Source: Thermoanaerobacterium sp. PSU-2
GTDB lineage: Bacteria > Bacillota > Thermoanaerobacteria > Thermoanaerobacterales > Thermoanaerobacteraceae
NCBI RefSeq assembly: GCF_002102475.1
Contig: NZ_MSQD01000009.1
Coordinates: forward strand, 1-64,000
Length of the DNA: 64,000 bases
Direction: 5' to 3'
In this document: piece by piece, positions 7,917 to 16,147 of the stretch
How the letters are laid out: every line of letters starts with the position of its first letter
Position numbering within the stretch: position 1 is the first letter of the stretch
Position numbers and translations under genes: made by a program
Notes under the pieces: model-generated
What the model was told of the DNA's origin: nothing
The model's input: the letters and a program-made list of their open reading frames with translations, nothing else
Database searches by the model: none

Positions 7917-8831
7917 ATGCATATAAAAAATAAAGATGAGTACATAAACATAATGGTTGTACCAAATTCTAAAAAAGACATAAAAAGCTTTAAAATAAAA
8001 AGATCTGCTTTAAAAGCTTATATATTTGCAGCGGCAGTGCTTTTGATAGGCTTGTTTTCAACCTTTTTTTATTTTGCAGGGAGATATGCATATCTTTACG
8101 CCGCAGTTCATGAAAAAGACAAGATAATTGCAGAAAAAAATCAAAAAATAGCAGAAATGCAGGACTTAAACCAATCTCAAGACAAAAAGATCGCCATGCT
8201 TAATGATAATGCTAAGAAGTTAAGTGACAAGATGAAAAGTCTTGACGAGTTAGAGCAAAAAGTCAGGCGAATGGTAGGACTAAGTTCACCAGAAACGAGC
8301 CGTGGCGGCATAACACGTGATTCAAGGGATTTAACTTTAGATGAAAAAACCACAAATGAGCTTTCAAGCGAAATAGATAATAAAACATATGAATACAAAA
8401 CTCTGATAGATGATATAAGCAAAAGATTGGATTATCTCGCATCGCTGCCATCATCATATCCTGTTGTAGGACCTATAACATCACCATTCGGAAGTCGCAC
8501 ATCCCCTTATGGCGAAAGCTCGGAGTTTCACCCTGGAATAGACATTGCCGTAGGATACGGTACACCTGTTAAAGCGGCGGGCAAAGGCATTGTAACTTAT
8601 GCAGGATGGCTTTCCGGATATGGAAATGTAGTCATGATAAATCACGGTTATGGAATCACTTCTGTCTACGGTCATAATTCTCAACTGTTAGTAAGAGTAG
8701 GACAAACTGTAAACAGGGGTGATGTCATAGCAAAATCAGGTAGCACAGGTCGCAGCACGGGGCCACACGTGCATTTTGAAATAAGGCTAAATGGCAATCC
8801 AGTCGATCCTTTAAAATATCTTAGCAAGTGA
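7917..8831 (+). CDS. M23 family peptidase with membrane anchor and coiled coil
   Basis: A 304-residue protein: cytoplasmic N-tail, one transmembrane segment at about 33-54, a heptad-rich coiled coil at about 60-115, then a C-terminal LytM/M23 domain. The zinc ligands are visible as HPGIDIAV (H-x3-D) near residue 204 and HVHFEI (H-x-H) near 285. Family members are peptidoglycan endopeptidases. AGGAGGTG lies 12 bases before the ATG; an in-frame stop directly before it excludes a longer start. It is followed after 36 bases by a bactofilin, a frequent partner that positions such enzymes. Confidence 0.88.
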   Translation: MHIKNKDEYINIMVVPNSKKDIKSFKIKRSALKAYIFAAAVLLIGLFSTFFYFAGRYAYLYAAVHEKDKIIAEKNQKIAEMQDLNQSQDKKIAMLNDNAKKLSDKMKSLDELEQKVRRMVGLSSPETSRGGITRDSRDLTLDEKTTNELSSEIDNKTYEYKTLIDDISKRLDYLASLPSSYPVVGPITSPFGSRTSPYGESSEFHPGIDIAVGYGTPVKAAGKGIVTYAGWLSGYGNVVMINHGYGITSVYGHNSQLLVRVGQTVNRGDVIAKSGSTGRSTGPHVHFEIRLNGNPVDPLKYLSK

Positions 8832-8867
8832 CGTATGATAGTTGCCAAACCCAAAAGGAGGTGTACT

Positions 8868-9275
8868 ATGTTTCAAAGAAAAGATGCTAATACATTTGAT
8901 GTAAATACTGATAAGATCGATACAATAATTGGCAAAAACACAAAAATAGAAGGAAACATTTCTTCTCAGGGCACTATGCGAATCGACGGATTAGTTACTG
9001 GAAAAGTTGAAGTAGAAGGCAATTTAATTGTCGGTGAAAATTCAAAAATAGAAGCTGATATAAAAGCTGATAATATTTCAGTTTCTGGAGAGATAGTTGG
9101 AAATCTTACAATAAAAAATCAAGTGCAGATAACATCCACTGGAAAAGTATACGGTGACATAGAGGTTCAAAATCTCATTATTGACGAAGGCGCAATATTT
9201 GATGGAAAATGCAAAATGAATAAAAAAGCAGAAAAGAATGCCGAAACTCAACAAAAGAAAAAAGATGTAAAATAA
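8868..9275 (+). CDS. Bactofilin (polymer-forming cytoskeletal protein)
   Basis: About 135 residues with the bactofilin/DUF583 beta-helix core: repeated short strands such as KIEGNISSQGTMRIDG, GKVEVEGNLIVGENSKI and ISVSGEIVGNLTI. Bactofilins self-assemble without nucleotides into membrane-associated filaments and often localise cell-wall enzymes. The start is the ATG after AAAGGAGGTGTACT; a longer in-frame ATG lacks this site. The tail is lysine-rich. Downstream of an M23 peptidase in the same operon, it is likely the scaffold for that enzyme. Expression may begin at the sigma-H-like promoter, pointing to early sporulation or stationary phase. Confidence 0.9.
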   Translation: MFQRKDANTFDVNTDKIDTIIGKNTKIEGNISSQGTMRIDGLVTGKVEVEGNLIVGENSKIEADIKADNISVSGEIVGNLTIKNQVQITSTGKVYGDIEVQNLIIDEGAIFDGKCKMNKKAEKNAETQQKKKDVK

Positions 9276-9299
9276 GGAGCTAAAGCTCCTTATTTTTTT
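9271..9299. terminator. Bidirectional terminator
   Basis: AATAAGGAGC - TAAA - GCTCCTTATT followed by TTTTT. It ends the bactofilin operon; the stop codon of the convergent GH18 gene lies in the right arm. Confidence 0.88.
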
Positions 9300-10834
9300 A
9301 GAAGTCTATGAAGTATCGCTGTAGCTTCTGCCCGCGTCGCAAAATTTTTCGGCATAAAGTGATATGTATCGTATCCAGATATAATCCCCCTATTTGACAA
9401 AGCGATGATATCGTATTTGGCAAAACTGTTGTTTATGTCAATAAATGAACTATTGGAATACGGTTTGTAACCGTAAGCTTTAGCAATTATAGCGGCGATT
9501 TCTTCTCTTGTTATGTAGTTATTAGGCCTAAAGCTGCCATCGTCGTAACCACTTACTATTCCAAGTTTTTTCACTGTCGCTATGGCATCTCTTGCAAAAC
9601 TCTGCTGCGTATCCCAAAATCCTTCACCAGGCTCTTCACTAATTCCCATTACTCTTAAAAGCAATGTAACAAATTCTGCTCTTGTTATGTAATTATTAGG
9701 TCTATATGTACCATCACCATACCCGGAGACATATTTAAGCATCGCCATATCGTTGATATCATCCCTCGCCCAGCTTGCAAATATGTCTCCAAAATAATCA
9801 ACTGTATTGCCTTCAATAGCTGCCCAAAAATCCTGGCTTTCGTAACCAAGCCTCCAGAAAGATATGCTGTTTATCCCCACTGATGAAAGATAATCTAATT
9901 TTAGCTTAAAACTATAAGAATTTTCAAACCATACTGTGTGCTTTACTCCATTTTTGTAGTATATATAATATGGTTCTTTATATACATTATCCCATAAGGC
10001 ATTGCCACCATACATGCCAATCAAAATTTTTACATCGTCTTCCGTAACGGAAGTCGTTCCAGTTGAAGACCAGTCATATCCATATGCCGGAAGTCCCATA
10101 ACTATTTTATCCTTATCAATCGTCGATAAAGCATAGTTAGTTACATTTTGAAGCCAATCAAACGAGCAAATTGGGCCGCTGCTTCCACCTGACCAATGTT
10201 GATCATAAGCCATTATGATAATTTTATCAGCTATTTTAGATATTGCCGCATAATCAAAACCTCCCGCCCAAAAACTCGATGGACTATCCGCAGTCATGGC
10301 AGGTATAGCAACAGTAAGCATCAAATTATCAGCGGCCAATTTTGATTTCAAATCCGATAAAAATTGATTGTAGTTTTGTCTGTCGTTGTATCCAACATTT
10401 TCAAAATCAATATTAACTCCTTTGTACCCTCCGCTTTTTACTGCACCTACAATGTTATCAATCAAATTATTTCTTGCAGATACATTATTTAAAACGGAAT
10501 GTATCAGGCTATTGTCGAATGTACCTCCCCTCATGTTGTGAATAAGTAAAAGAGGTGTCACGTTGTCTTTTACTGCTTCATCTTTTATAACATCATTTTC
10601 AGTACCGTTTAGATTTCCACTTTCATCGATTCCGTAAGTAAACGTTATTACATAATTGATATTTGATTCATTTTGTATAAAAGAATCGTAAGAACTATTA
10701 TCTGCATCGTAATCATGTGTCGCATAAGCATACACAATCCTCTCTGATGCGCTGGTTTTAGCGAAATTAAATAAAAACAAAGATAGAACTATAAAAGCTG
10801 CTATAAGCATAAAAAAAGCTTTTTTTATACGCAT
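9290..10834 (-). CDS. Family 18 glycoside hydrolase with three SLH domains
   Basis: About 514 residues. A signal peptide (residues 1-27) is followed by a GH18 barrel (about 30-350) with the catalytic motif GVNIDFEN, the last E being the acid/base, and MAYDQHWSGG and SFWRLGYE. Three S-layer homology domains fill the C-terminus, each with GYGDGTYRPNNYITR-type sequence; the third is more degenerate (HFMPKNFATR). GH18 proteins of this YaaH/SleL-like group cleave N-acetylglucosamine-containing glycans, here probably peptidoglycan or spore cortex, while SLH domains hold the enzyme at the wall. AAGGGGG before the ATG decides the start. Confidence 0.87.
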   Translation of the reverse strand: MRIKKAFFMLIAAFIVLSLFLFNFAKTSASERIVYAYATHDYDADNSSYDSFIQNESNINYVITFTYGIDESGNLNGTENDVIKDEAVKDNVTPLLLIHNMRGGTFDNSLIHSVLNNVSARNNLIDNIVGAVKSGGYKGVNIDFENVGYNDRQNYNQFLSDLKSKLAADNLMLTVAIPAMTADSPSSFWAGGFDYAAISKIADKIIIMAYDQHWSGGSSGPICSFDWLQNVTNYALSTIDKDKIVMGLPAYGYDWSSTGTTSVTEDDVKILIGMYGGNALWDNVYKEPYYIYYKNGVKHTVWFENSYSFKLKLDYLSSVGINSISFWRLGYESQDFWAAIEGNTVDYFGDIFASWARDDINDMAMLKYVSGYGDGTYRPNNYITRAEFVTLLLRVMGISEEPGEGFWDTQQSFARDAIATVKKLGIVSGYDDGSFRPNNYITREEIAAIIAKAYGYKPYSNSSFIDINNSFAKYDIIALSNRGIISGYDTYHFMPKNFATRAEATAILHRLLKK

Positions 10835-10918
10835 GCCAAAATCCCCCTTGTGCATTTTCAATATATATGATAACATTGGCAAGCATATATCTTCAACCGT
10901 ATAAATTTCCCACAAAAG

Positions 10919-10946
10919 TAAATGAGGCCCATAAAGGCCTCATTTA
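10919..10946 (-). terminator. Terminator of the coat-protein genes
   Basis: Perfect 11-bp stem TAAATGAGGCC / GGCCTCATTTA with a CATAAA loop, overlapping the stop codon of the CotF-like gene; on the minus strand it is followed by CTTTTG. Confidence 0.7.
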
Positions 10947-11477
10947 TCCTTGAAACATATTTCTGGTATTAACGATATCCTGTTGATTTGCATTGCTTAC
11001 AGGATACCACCCTTTTTGTTTCATCAAATTGAATATCTCATAGTGGACATCATGTTCTTCATTTAGTATATTCTTAATGCTGGAATATACATTTTGATTT
11101 GCACTTTCTATACAAGCACTGTTGTAAGATTGTAGTAAGAGTATTTCTGACTTTAAACAGTCTGCAGTTATATCTTTATCCGTAAGAGTTGATGTTTGAG
11201 ATGTGCTTGCTGTATAAGTTTGATTCTTACCGCTTGCACTGTTTAGATTCTGCATCGTTGTATTGTCGATCGCCCTGCTTATGCTACCTGCCGGCGAATA
11301 ATCATTAGGCATACCTGTAGCATTTATGCCGCCAGTTGCAGTAGCATTTGTCGACACATTTTTTAAATTGGAATTTGTATATGAATCTATCTGTTTGCTA
11401 ATACTGCCACCTGACATATCCGGCATAGCTGCTGAATTCATGGCAGTAGTATTTACCTTTGCACTTTTTCTACCCAT
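10944..11477 (-). CDS. CotF-like spore coat protein
   Basis: A 177-residue protein. The N-terminal 90 residues are low in complexity and rich in Ser, Thr, Asn, Ala and Met, with a repeated SISKQIDS / SISRAIDN element. The C-terminal half (from about residue 100: DKDITADCLKSEILLLQSYNS) is a helical CotF domain ending in MKQKGWYPV. CotF proteins are components of the spore coat. It follows a 60-residue coat-like protein by 11 bases, and the two are probably expressed together in the mother cell. No mother-cell sigma promoter could be read with confidence. Confidence 0.82.
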   Translation of the reverse strand: MGRKSAKVNTTAMNSAAMPDMSGGSISKQIDSYTNSNLKNVSTNATATGGINATGMPNDYSPAGSISRAIDNTTMQNLNSASGKNQTYTASTSQTSTLTDKDITADCLKSEILLLQSYNSACIESANQNVYSSIKNILNEEHDVHYEIFNLMKQKGWYPVSNANQQDIVNTRNMFQG

Positions 11478-11488
11478 CTATATCACTC

Positions 11489-11671
11489 CTATTTCAATAA
11501 ATTTAATAAAGAGTTGTAATGATTTTGATGCACGTTTATATTTTTTTGAAACACATTTTTAAGCTGTGGATCTGTCACTTGATTCACAGCCGTCTGATAC
11601 TTCTTTATTATCAATTGCTCTGATGCAAGTTCATCCGAAATATATCCAAGTTCTTTTTGAGTTAATGCCAT
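11489..11671 (-). CDS. Small ferritin-like spore coat protein
   Basis: A 60-residue all-helical protein starting MALTQKELGYISDELASEQ, close to the N-terminal half of CotF-type proteins. GAGGAGGTAAAAAT precedes the ATG. It pairs with the larger CotF-like protein downstream and may combine with it in the coat. Confidence 0.78.
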   Translation of the reverse strand: MALTQKELGYISDELASEQLIIKKYQTAVNQVTDPQLKNVFQKNINVHQNHYNSLLNLLK

Positions 11672-11738
11672 ATTTTTACCTCCTCCTCAGTTATTTTTGC
11701 ATATTTATTATTTGTAGTTGCTTTTTTTTAATTCAAAA

Positions 11739-11760
11739 AAAAGCGCATTAAAGCGCTTTT
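11739..11760 (-). terminator. Terminator of the MocR-type gene
   Basis: AAAAGCGC / GCGCTTTT stem with a six-base loop (11739-11760), followed on the minus strand by a further T-run. It covers the end of the regulator gene and separates it from the coat genes. Confidence 0.78.
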
Positions 11761-13192
11761 AAACGATTGGAATATATTCACTATTTCCCGCCTCATCAAT
11801 ATCTTTAATGACTTCTTCAATAGTTAGTATGCCTTTTCTTATTTTATCTACTTCACATGATGCATAACTCAATCTTATATGTGAGTCATCTACCTTGTTA
11901 GAAAAAAATATACTTCCTGGAACTATAGAAACATTTCTTTCAATACATTTTAAATATACCATTTTTGAAGAAATACTCTCTTTCAATTTTATCCAAAAAT
12001 AAAACCCTCCATCCGGAATATTGACCTCAAAATAGTCGTTATCAATCAAAAGGCGTTTCATCTCATCAAACCTATTCTTCATGGTATTTTTAAATACTTC
12101 TACATGTTTTTCCCACATTCCTTCTTTCAAATAGATCTCAAATGCTCTTTGCATCAAACCGGATGTTGATAAATCTGTAACATATTTTGCTTCAGCAAAA
12201 GAATTTATAAGATTTTTAGGAGATAATATAAACCCTAATCTCAATCCTGGCATATATATCTTAGAAAAACTTTTTATATATATTACCCTATCGTATTTGT
12301 CATAGGCTTTTAATGGCAAATGCTTATTATTGCTGAAATTTAACTCATTTGAAAAATCGTCTTCCACAATATAAGTATCATACTTGTATGCAATCTCGAT
12401 GAGTTTTTTCATCTTTTCCACGCTGTACGAAATTCCAGTTGGATTTTGAAAAACCGGCATTGTGTAAATCAATTTTGGTTTGAAAATCTTCAGTTTCTCC
12501 TCCAACATATCTACATTAATTCCATCTTTATTAAGTTCTATATCTACAATTTCGGCTCCTCTTGATTTAAAAGATGCTATAGCCCATGAATACGTAGGTG
12601 ACTCAACAAAAACACAATCACCAAAATTTATCAACGCTTTTGATACAACATCTATCCCCTGTTGTCCGCCTGAGATAATTTGTACATCTTCGTAATCGAT
12701 GATTACCTCATCTTTCTTTATGAACTCTGCAATGACTTTTCTAAGTGGCATGTATCCTTTTGTATCTTGATATTCAAATGCGTATCCACCATCTCTCTCC
12801 AAAACTTTGTTTATAATTACTTTAAAATCTTCAACCGGAAACAGCTCAGGGTTTGGAGACGATGAAGAAAAATTTATCATGTTTTTATTTACAAGTATCT
12901 GTCCATGTTCCAAAGCTTTTATATCTTCGATAGGCATTTCTGATTGTCTAACAGTCTCAGATACATACGTTCCACTACCGACTCTTTTTTCTATATACCC
13001 ATTTGCCTCAAGTAGCCTATATGCATTTATGACAGTAACATTGTTTACACCCAACTCTTTAGCTAATGAACGTATGGTTGGCAATTTGTAACCTGGTGGG
13101 ATACTGCCATTTTCAATGTATTTTTTAAATTGATTAAAAATCTGTATATAAAGTGGAGTAGACTTATTTTTATCTACTGAAAAATTCACCAT
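11759..13192 (-). CDS. MocR/PdxR-type transcriptional regulator (GntR HTH plus aminotransferase fold)
   Basis: About 477 residues. The N-terminal winged helix (about 15-75) contains PTIRSLAKELGVNNVTVINAYRLL. The rest is a class I aminotransferase-like domain with IISGGQQGID, a YTMPVFQNPTG motif and YIKSFSKIYMPGLRLGF, where the K would hold pyridoxal phosphate. MocR proteins sense amino-acid-like ligands or PLP. AAGAGGTG with a six-base gap marks the ATG start. It is divergent from iadA with a 107-bp shared region, so iadA and its own gene are likely targets. This is inferred from position only. Confidence 0.87.
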   Translation of the reverse strand: MVNFSVDKNKSTPLYIQIFNQFKKYIENGSIPPGYKLPTIRSLAKELGVNNVTVINAYRLLEANGYIEKRVGSGTYVSETVRQSEMPIEDIKALEHGQILVNKNMINFSSSSPNPELFPVEDFKVIINKVLERDGGYAFEYQDTKGYMPLRKVIAEFIKKDEVIIDYEDVQIISGGQQGIDVVSKALINFGDCVFVESPTYSWAIASFKSRGAEIVDIELNKDGINVDMLEEKLKIFKPKLIYTMPVFQNPTGISYSVEKMKKLIEIAYKYDTYIVEDDFSNELNFSNNKHLPLKAYDKYDRVIYIKSFSKIYMPGLRLGFILSPKNLINSFAEAKYVTDLSTSGLMQRAFEIYLKEGMWEKHVEVFKNTMKNRFDEMKRLLIDNDYFEVNIPDGGFYFWIKLKESISSKMVYLKCIERNVSIVPGSIFFSNKVDDSHIRLSYASCEVDKIRKGILTIEEVIKDIDEAGNSEYIPIV

Positions 13193-13299
13193 CTTCAACA
13201 CCTCTTAACTTGTTTCGATACAATTTAATGATAACATAAATAATAACGATTTTGTACAAACTAATTTGCAAGAAAAAAACTGTAAAGAAGGTGAAAAAA

Positions 13300-14469
13300 A
13301 TGTTCTTATTATTAAAAGGTGCAGAAGTTTATGCACCAAAATACATCGGCAAAATGGACTTACTTACATGTAACGAAAGGATTGTCAAAATAGCGAAAGA
13401 CATCGATATAAGAGATCTTCCCGAACTTTCAACCATCGACTTAAGCGGGCATATAATTGTGCCTGGTTTTATTGATCAACATGTGCATATTGCAGGCGGC
13501 GGTGGCGAAGGAGGTCCTGTAACAAGAACCCCTGAGATAAAGCTAACAGAACTCACAAAAGCTGGAATCACAACAGTTGTGGGGCTTTTAGGTGCAGATG
13601 GCATAACAAGAAGCATGACAGAATTGCTGGCAAAAGCAAGGGCATTGGAGGAAGAAGGCCTTACCACGTATATATACACAGGTGCTTATGAGCTTCCTAC
13701 GAGAACACTTACTAATAGCGTCAGATCTGACGTAGCGATAATTGATAAAGTGTTAGGCACTGGCGAAATTGCCATTTCTGATCACAGATCAGCTCAGCCA
13801 ACAGTAGAAGATCTAACAAAACTTGCAGCAGAAGCCAGAGTCGGTGGGCTCTTAGGAAATAAACCAGGAATTGTACATTTGCACGTCGGCGATGGCATAA
13901 GAGGTCTTACACCTATTATAGACATCGTCAAAAATACTGAAATACCAATCACACAGTTTATTCCAACTCATGTAAATAGAAATGGTCATCTTTTTTCACA
14001 AGCAATGGAATTTTTAGAGATGGGAGGCCGTATCGACTTAACATCAGATATAAAACCTGATGAAAACTCCAAAACTGCACTTAAGCCAATAGATGCAGTA
14101 AGAAAGATTGTAGAAAACAATCTACCGTTAGATAACGTGACCATGAGCTCTGACAGCAATGGAAGCATACCTGTATTTGATGAAAACAAAAAACTTATTA
14201 AAGTAATGGTTGGCAGTACAATGACACTTTACAGAGATTTAAAAGAAATAATTGCAAATGGTGTCTTGCCACTTGAAGCTGCCATAAAAATAATAACCGA
14301 AAATGTGGCCAAAGTGCTTCTTTTATACCCTAAAAAGGGCTGCATAAAAGAAAATTCTGATGCCGATTTTGTAGTTCTGGACAGAAATTTAAACATTTCA
14401 TCAGTCATAGCAAAAGGCAAATTTATGATTAAATTCAATGAAATCGTAAAAAAAGGTACATTCGAGTAA
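13300..14469 (+). CDS. iadA: Beta-aspartyl (isoaspartyl) dipeptidase
   Basis: About 389 residues of the amidohydrolase superfamily. The first metal motif is DQHVHIAGGGGEGG; YTGAYELPTRTLT and HLHVGDG carry further active-site residues, and MSSDSNGSIP holds the late aspartate. IadA cleaves isoaspartyl dipeptides left over from damaged proteins. AGAAGGTG six bases before the ATG fixes the start; the longer open frame has no such site. Its divergent neighbour is a MocR-type regulator. A strong terminator follows the stop directly. Confidence 0.92.
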   Translation: MFLLLKGAEVYAPKYIGKMDLLTCNERIVKIAKDIDIRDLPELSTIDLSGHIIVPGFIDQHVHIAGGGGEGGPVTRTPEIKLTELTKAGITTVVGLLGADGITRSMTELLAKARALEEEGLTTYIYTGAYELPTRTLTNSVRSDVAIIDKVLGTGEIAISDHRSAQPTVEDLTKLAAEARVGGLLGNKPGIVHLHVGDGIRGLTPIIDIVKNTEIPITQFIPTHVNRNGHLFSQAMEFLEMGGRIDLTSDIKPDENSKTALKPIDAVRKIVENNLPLDNVTMSSDSNGSIPVFDENKKLIKVMVGSTMTLYRDLKEIIANGVLPLEAAIKIITENVAKVLLLYPKKGCIKENSDADFVVLDRNLNISSVIAKGKFMIKFNEIVKKGTFE

Positions 14470-14497
14470 AAGGACATTTTTTTGAAAATGTCCTTTT
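14468..14497. terminator. Terminator of iadA
   Basis: Perfect 13-bp stem AAAAGGACATTTT / AAAATGTCCTTTT with a TTTG loop, overlapping the iadA stop. Confidence 0.88.
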
Positions 14498-14514
14498 ATC
14501 ATGCTTATCAAAAA

Positions 14515-15474
14515 TCAATGATTCCTCTTCAATACATCATCAGCAATATCCATCATTAAGCTTTTCTGTTCACAATCTGGTATCACTTCCAAATACTTGA
14601 TAGCTTTTTTTACATATTTGAGAGCAAGTTCTTTTGCATAGTCTATGCCACCACTCAACTTTACTTCTTTTATTATGCGGTTTACATCTCTTCTACTTAA
14701 ATCTCTCTTCCTCAAAATCCCCTCAATTACCTTCTTGCGATCCGTTTTAAGCGCATAGATAAGAGGCAACGTGTATATTCCGTTTAATAGATCACTGCCT
14801 AAAGGCTTTCCTACAACTCTTTCTACACCTTCGTAATCAAGAATATCATCGACAATCTGAAATGCCGTACCTATTTCTAAACCAAAATGCCTCATGGCTC
14901 TTATCATTTCTTTTGGAAGTCCTGCCTGCGATGCACCAGATTCACAGCTAATTGCAAATAATAAAGCAGTTTTTCTATAAATTCTTTTTAGATATTTTTT
15001 AATGCTCAAATCCAGATTATATCTATTATCAAATTGTTCAATCTCTCCCTCACAAATAGCCTTAACGCCCTTCGCAATTAATTTTAAATTTTCTTTTGAA
15101 ATAATATCAGCTATCAAATTAAATGCTTGGCTAAATAAAAAATCGCCAGTAAAAACCGCTGTTTCTTTACCATATTTGCTTTGAACCGATTTTTGTCCAC
15201 GCCTCATCTTTGAATCATCAATGATATCGTCATGTATAAGCGTGGCCATGTGCATTATCTCTATAGAAGCTGCTATTGGAATGATTTTCTCCTCACTGTA
15301 TTCGCCCATTCTGGCAATAGCGATTACAAGAAGTGGCCTTATCCTTTTGCCCCCAGACAAAACCAAATCGTCAATCGCTTTTTTTATAGTTGGAGAGTTA
15401 GTCTTGACATTTGCCAAAATAAATTCATCTATCTTTTTCATATCTTCTTTTATAAACTCATATTTGTCAAACAA
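14515..15474 (-). CDS. Polyprenyl diphosphate synthase (trans-isoprenyl, heptaprenyl-type)
   Basis: About 319 residues with GGKRIRPLL, the first aspartate-rich motif LIHDDIIDDS, and the second QIVDDILDYEG. It condenses isopentenyl diphosphate onto an allylic primer to make a long all-trans polyprenyl chain, usually the tail of a quinone. The start is probably the TTG (MFDKYEFIK) six bases after AGGTG; a GTG three codons upstream overlaps that site. It follows the Gx-transporter gene by nine bases. No quinone head-group genes are in the window, so the end product is inferred. Confidence 0.88.
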   Translation of the reverse strand: MFDKYEFIKEDMKKIDEFILANVKTNSPTIKKAIDDLVLSGGKRIRPLLVIAIARMGEYSEEKIIPIAASIEIMHMATLIHDDIIDDSKMRRGQKSVQSKYGKETAVFTGDFLFSQAFNLIADIISKENLKLIAKGVKAICEGEIEQFDNRYNLDLSIKKYLKRIYRKTALLFAISCESGASQAGLPKEMIRAMRHFGLEIGTAFQIVDDILDYEGVERVVGKPLGSDLLNGIYTLPLIYALKTDRKKVIEGILRKRDLSRRDVNRIIKEVKLSGGIDYAKELALKYVKKAIKYLEVIPDCEQKSLMMDIADDVLKRNH

Positions 15475-15483
15475 AACAAACAC

Positions 15484-16029
15484 CTACCACTTAGAATCGT
15501 ATTTAAAATTTTTGATGTATTTTTTAAAATAATTAGCCACAAGTCCTGTAAAGACGCCCATTATGATTCCAGCAATCATAAGCACAGGTAAATAGGAGAA
15601 TATAAGAAAATTGTTTATAATTAATGCCGCAACAAATAGCTGACCTACATTGTGGGCAACAGAACCAAAAACACTTACACCAACTAAGCTAAAGTATTTA
15701 CTGTATCTCTTGTAAACAAAAAACATAATACATGCACTCAAAATACCACCGGATACACTGTACAAAAATGACGTTAAATTTCCAACAAGCAATTGTGCCA
15801 ACAATGTCCTCAGAATGACCACAATGAGGGATTCTTTAAATCCAAACATCAATATCGTTACTAAAGTAACTATATTAGCAAGCCCGATCTTTATCCCTGG
15901 AACAGGGATAGGGACGGGAATAAAGCTTTCAACTATATTCAGCACCAATGCCTGTGAAATCAATATAGAAACATATACAATTTTCTTAGCAGACAGTTTT
16001 ATGCCCTCCAATCCTATAAAACACATCAT
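15484..16029 (-). CDS. Gx transporter family membrane protein (Hpre_diP_synt_I)
   Basis: Up to 181 residues, with five or six hydrophobic helices and PIPVPGIKIGLANIVTL, the signature of the Gx transporter family often mislabelled heptaprenyl diphosphate synthase component I. Homologues (EetB-like) sit in flavin-based extracellular electron transfer loci. The boundary is uncertain: no ribosome binding site precedes the first ATG pair, whereas GGAGGGCATAAAA lies seven bases before an in-frame CTG at 15996 that would give a family-like N-terminus (LSAKKIVYVSIL). The coordinates give the longest ATG form. It pairs with the polyprenyl synthase downstream. Confidence 0.82.
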   Translation of the reverse strand: MMCFIGLEGIKLSAKKIVYVSILISQALVLNIVESFIPVPIPVPGIKIGLANIVTLVTILMFGFKESLIVVILRTLLAQLLVGNLTSFLYSVSGGILSACIMFFVYKRYSKYFSLVGVSVFGSVAHNVGQLFVAALIINNFLIFSYLPVLMIAGIIMGVFTGLVANYFKKYIKNFKYDSKW

Positions 16030-16103
16030 AATTATTATATTTGTTTTTTAACATTTAATCAACTGATATCATTTACTAAAAATTTTTGTTTGTTAAATAA
16101 TTA

Positions 16104-16112
16104 TGCTATAAT
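16104..16112 (+). promoter_or_regulatory. Extended -10 promoter of the NDH-2 fusion gene
   Basis: TGCTATAAT, an extended -10 element, 36 bases before the start codon. A weak TTGTTT lies 15 bases upstream of the hexamer. Confidence 0.55.
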
Positions 16113-16147
16113 CAAGATGGAGATAAATTATAACAGGAGGTTTTTAT

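Noticed and set aside
15232-15591. Plus-strand frames of about 100 codons over the polyprenyl synthase and Gx genes
   Set aside because: Shadows of the well-supported minus-strand genes without family features.
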